This document shows positions 41,737 to 44,246 of a stretch of 44,246 bases of DNA, one piece after another (positions within the stretch are counted from its first letter, which is position 1; the number at the start of each line of letters is the position of its first letter). The DNA lies in NCBI GenBank assembly GCA_018268835.1, contig JAFDVU010000041.1:1-44246 (forward strand), given 5' to 3'. The notes beneath the pieces were generated by a model. That model saw only the letters and a list, made by a program, of their open reading frames with translations. It searched no databases and was not told where the DNA came from. The stretch is from Acidobacteriota bacterium. Lineage in GTDB: Bacteria; Acidobacteriota; Terriglobia; Bryobacterales; Bryobacteraceae. Position numbers and translations under genes: made by a program.

Positions 41737-42888
41737 TCAATCCAGTTTCTTGTGGAAGCGCACGGCGCTCAACCCCACGACAGCCATTCCGTACGCCGCC
41801 AGGGCCGCCATTTGCGGCCACAACACACTCGCGCCCGAGCCCTTCAAGAAGATGCCGCGCACGATCTCGATGAAGTAGCGGACCGGGTTCAGGTACGTGA
41901 GCCACTGCACCACCTCCGGCATGTTGCGGATCGGGAACGCGAAGCCGCTGAGCATGAACGCGGGCATGGAGAAGAAGAAGGAGGACATCATCGCCTGCTG
42001 CTGTGTGTGCGAAATCGTGGAGATGAACAGCCCCGCTCCCAGCGTGGTCATCAGGAACAGCGACGCGCAGCCGAGCAACAGCAGGAAACTGCCGTGCAGG
42101 GGAACGTGAAATACCAGCATCGCCGCCGCCGTGACCATGGCCGTATCCACCAGCCCGACCAGCGCGAACGGCAGCGTCTTGCCGAGCATCAGCTCGATCG
42201 GCCGCACGGGCGTTACCATGAGCTGCTCCATGGTGCCGATCTCCTTTTCGCGGACGATGGCCAGCGAGGTCAGCATGAGCGTGACCATCATGATGATGTT
42301 GGCGATCACGCCGGGCACGAAGTAGTTGCGGCTGTACAGATCGGGATTGAACCAGACGCGGCTCGCCGCCTGAATGTCGGGCGCCGCCACGTTGACGGGC
42401 GACTTCGCCCCGCGCTGCATCACCATCACGCTTTGCCGGAGCGCAAGTTGTTCCGCGGAAAAGTCCGCGATCACGCCGCCCGCGTAATTGGACACGATGG
42501 ACGCGGTGTTGGAGTTGCTGCCGTCCACCAGCACCTGCACCTGCGGCGTGCGCCCGCGCGCCAGATCGCGAGCGAAGCCGGGCAGTACCCCGACCACGGC
42601 CTGCGCGTCGCCGCGGTCCAGCAGGGCCTGCACCTGCTCCTCGTTCTCCGGCGTGGCCACGATCTCGAAGCGCCCCGAACCGGTAAAGCGGTCACGCAAT
42701 TCGCGGCTCACCGGTGTGCCGTCCAGGTCCATCCACGCGATGCGGGCGCGGTCCACGTCCAGATTCACCGCGAAACCGAACACCACCAGTTGCACCATCG
42801 GGGGCACGAACAGCAGCACGCGCATGCGCGGCTCGCGCAGTGCCTGAAGGAACTCTTTGCGCAGAATGACTCGAATCCGTTCCCACAT
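41737..42888 (-). CDS. ABC-2 type exporter permease (YhhJ/YbhR-like), second copy
   Basis: A 383-residue protein with one N-terminal membrane segment (VLLFVPPMVQLVVFGFAV), a large periplasmic domain of about 140 residues (VQVLVDGSNSNTASIVSNYA), then five C-terminal segments from about residue 180 (FVPGVIANIIMMVTLMLTSL). REKEIGTMEQLMVTPVRPIE is the typical cytoplasmic motif. Such permeases pair with a related permease and an ATPase to export drugs or macromolecules. It starts five bases after the stop of the first permease. The order ATPase, permease, permease matches the ybhFSR type. Confidence 0.9.
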   Translation of the reverse strand: MWERIRVILRKEFLQALREPRMRVLLFVPPMVQLVVFGFAVNLDVDRARIAWMDLDGTPVSRELRDRFTGSGRFEIVATPENEEQVQALLDRGDAQAVVGVLPGFARDLARGRTPQVQVLVDGSNSNTASIVSNYAGGVIADFSAEQLALRQSVMVMQRGAKSPVNVAAPDIQAASRVWFNPDLYSRNYFVPGVIANIIMMVTLMLTSLAIVREKEIGTMEQLMVTPVRPIELMLGKTLPFALVGLVDTAMVTAAAMLVFHVPLHGSFLLLLGCASLFLMTTLGAGLFISTISHTQQQAMMSSFFFSMPAFMLSGFAFPIRNMPEVVQWLTYLNPVRYFIEIVRGIFLKGSGASVLWPQMAALAAYGMAVVGLSAVRFHKKLD

Positions 42889-42893
42889 ATGAG

Positions 42894-44027
42894 TTATGCC
42901 AGTTTTTTATTGAGCTTGCGTGTCGCCATGGCGAAGATGACCGCCGCGTACAGCACCAGGAATCCGAACTCGCCCCACAATACCTGCATCCCGACACCCT
43001 TGAGGAAGATTCCCTGCAGGATCGTCACCACGTAGCGCGCCGGGACGATGTGCGTGATCACCTGAATCACCCACGGCATGTTCCCGATGGAGTAGATGAA
43101 CCCGGACAGCAGCAGCGCCGGCAGAAACGAACTGAGAATGCCCATCTGGTAGGCCTCCACCTGTGTTCGGGCGACCGACGAAATGAAGATTCCCCAAAAC
43201 AGCGCGCCCACCAGGAAGATGCACACCGCCAGCGTGAGCAGAAAGAGGCTCCCGCGCAGCGGCACCTGGAACACGAATACGCCCACGAGCACCGCGATCG
43301 CCGAATCCGCCAGCCCGACGGCGAAATACGCCAGCATCTTGCCAAGCACCATCTCGGCCGGACGCAGCGGCGTGGAGAGGATCTGTTCCATCGTGCCCAT
43401 CTCGCGCTCGCGCGCGATGGTCAGCGACGTAAGCAGGGCCGCGATGATCTGGAGGATCACCGCGATCAGTCCAGGCACCACGTAGTTCTTCGATTCGAGT
43501 GAACTGTTGTACCAGACTCGCAGGCGCGCATCCACCGGCGGCGCGAGCGACTGGCCGCCTCGCTGGTTGAGGGCGGCGGAACGCTTCTGCAGCGCGTAAT
43601 CGCGCATGAGCGATTCCGCGTATCCAAGCGCGATCCCCGCGGTGTTGGAATCGCTGCCGTCGAGCAGAATCTGCACCTGCGCCTTGCCGCCGCCCGCCAC
43701 CGTTTCGCCGTAACGCTGGGGAATCACCACCGCCATCAGGATGCGGCTGCGGTCGATCCCTTGCTCGATCGCCGAATAATCGTTCACCGAGCCCAGCACG
43801 TTGAAGAAGCGCGACCCGCTGAAGCGGCGGATGAGTTCGCGGCTTTGCGGCGAGCCGTCCTGGTCGTAGACGAGGGTGGGGATGCGGTCCACGTCCAGGC
43901 TCAACGCAAAACCGAAGAGGAGCAGCATCAGCACCGGGACGGCGAGCGCCATCGCCAGGCTGCGCGAATCGCGCGTGATGTGGTGCACTTCCTTGATGCA
44001 GACCGCCCGCAGTCTCCGGTAGTTCAT
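42894..44027 (-). CDS. ABC-2 type exporter permease (YbhS-like), first copy
   Basis: A 377-residue paralogue of the following permease with the same layout: N-terminal segment (LAMALAVPVLMLLLFGFALS), periplasmic domain (VQILLDGSDSNTAGIALGYA) and C-terminal membrane bundle (YVVPGLIAVILQIIAALLTS, with REREMGTMEQILSTPLRPAE). The ATG at 44027 overlaps the ATPase stop by 4 bases (ATGA). The two permeases presumably form a heterodimer. Confidence 0.9.
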   Translation of the reverse strand: MNYRRLRAVCIKEVHHITRDSRSLAMALAVPVLMLLLFGFALSLDVDRIPTLVYDQDGSPQSRELIRRFSGSRFFNVLGSVNDYSAIEQGIDRSRILMAVVIPQRYGETVAGGGKAQVQILLDGSDSNTAGIALGYAESLMRDYALQKRSAALNQRGGQSLAPPVDARLRVWYNSSLESKNYVVPGLIAVILQIIAALLTSLTIAREREMGTMEQILSTPLRPAEMVLGKMLAYFAVGLADSAIAVLVGVFVFQVPLRGSLFLLTLAVCIFLVGALFWGIFISSVARTQVEAYQMGILSSFLPALLLSGFIYSIGNMPWVIQVITHIVPARYVVTILQGIFLKGVGMQVLWGEFGFLVLYAAVIFAMATRKLNKKLA

Positions 44028-44246
44028 GCGGTTGCGCCCCCTCGTTCTTCGGCCTCGATCATGGCGACGAACACGTCTTCCATCGACGGCACGATCTGCT
44101 CCAGCTTGCGGATCTCGATTCCCTTTGCGCCCAGGCGTTCGCGGATGCGCGCCTCGCCGGCAGCGGCTTCGTCCACCGTGACGTGCAGACCGCCGCCGAA
44201 TACGGCCACGTCGCCGATGCCCTGGGCGCCTTCGAGCGCGCGCATG
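44024..44246 (-). CDS. ABC transporter ATP-binding protein, C-terminal fragment at window edge
   Basis: The frame is open to the right edge of the window; only the last 73 residues are seen. SMEDVFVAMIEAEE is the usual C-terminal motif of exporter ATPases (PSLEDVFV type), and the Walker motifs lie outside. It overlaps the first permease by 4 bases, so it is the upstream gene of the exporter unit. Confidence 0.8.
   Translation of the reverse strand, partial: MRALEGAQGIGDVAVFGGGLHVTVDEAAAGEARIRERLGAKGIEIRKLEQIVPSMEDVFVAMIEAEERGGATA

Overview
This 44.2 kb window is GC-rich, gene-dense and chromosomal in character. It has no rRNA, tRNA, CRISPR array, insertion sequence or phage backbone that I can see. 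The protein families point to an Acidobacteriota genome of the Bryobacteraceae/Solibacter type. They include an Oar-like TonB receptor of about 1150 residues, a sedolisin with a C-terminal extension of the kind common in Solibacter, Ser/Thr kinases with a single membrane anchor, many Tat- or Sec-exported glycosidases, and a secreted-protein-rich layout. This placement is inferred from family content; no marker gene was compared.

Region 1 (1-9128) is a divergent carbohydrate locus. Leftward run a GH127 glycosidase, a RuBisCO-like protein, a DUF1537 sugar-acid kinase and an Asp/Glu-racemase-like protein cut by the window edge; junctions overlap by 1, 4 and 10 bases. Rightward run a regulator joining an IclR-type DNA-binding domain to a sugar-binding-protein domain, a GH42 beta-galactosidase, and a URO-D/methyltransferase-like protein. 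The kinase plus RuBisCO-like pair matches the logic of the known D-apiose (3-oxo-isoapionate) pathways, so a plant-wall branched-sugar pathway is the best reading. The exact substrate cannot be read from sequence. The 156-base divergent region carries three 17-base ATTC/GGAA motifs that could be the regulator's operators.

Region 2 (9233-14904) is the least familiar part. It holds a two-domain 197-residue protein, a 1195-residue protein (LysM-like start, peptidoglycan-binding module, three tandem zinc-ribbon-like units, metzincin-like protease end) and a secreted 489-residue protein, all closely spaced. I read it as a possible delivered or wall-acting metalloprotease system.

Region 3 (14930-17548, leftward) encodes a membrane Ser/Thr kinase and, just upstream of it, a paralogue that has lost the three key catalytic residues (a pseudokinase). 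Region 4 (17797-21539, rightward) has a DUF1593 protein, a GH125 mannosidase and a glycerophosphodiesterase. Region 5 (21556-25877, leftward) holds an aldose epimerase, a small Cys-rich exported protein, a polysaccharide deacetylase, an AlkD-like protein, truA and pyrE; the last four genes overlap by 1-4 bases. Region 6 (25943-35446) holds a TolC-like protein, a structured 334-base gap, two small proteins, a sedolisin, a lipoprotein, a sugar isomerase and Gfo/Idh oxidoreductase pair, and a GAF-GAF-ANTAR regulator. Region 7 (35581-41501, leftward) is a Tat-exported aminotransferase, a SulP transporter and the TonB receptor, ending in a strong terminator. Region 8 (41737-44246, leftward) is an ABC-2 exporter: two permeases and the end of the ATPase.

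A pattern runs through the window. Several genes without a Shine-Dalgarno sequence have a TAnnnT -10-like hexamer 5-8 bases before their start codon, which suggests leaderless transcripts.
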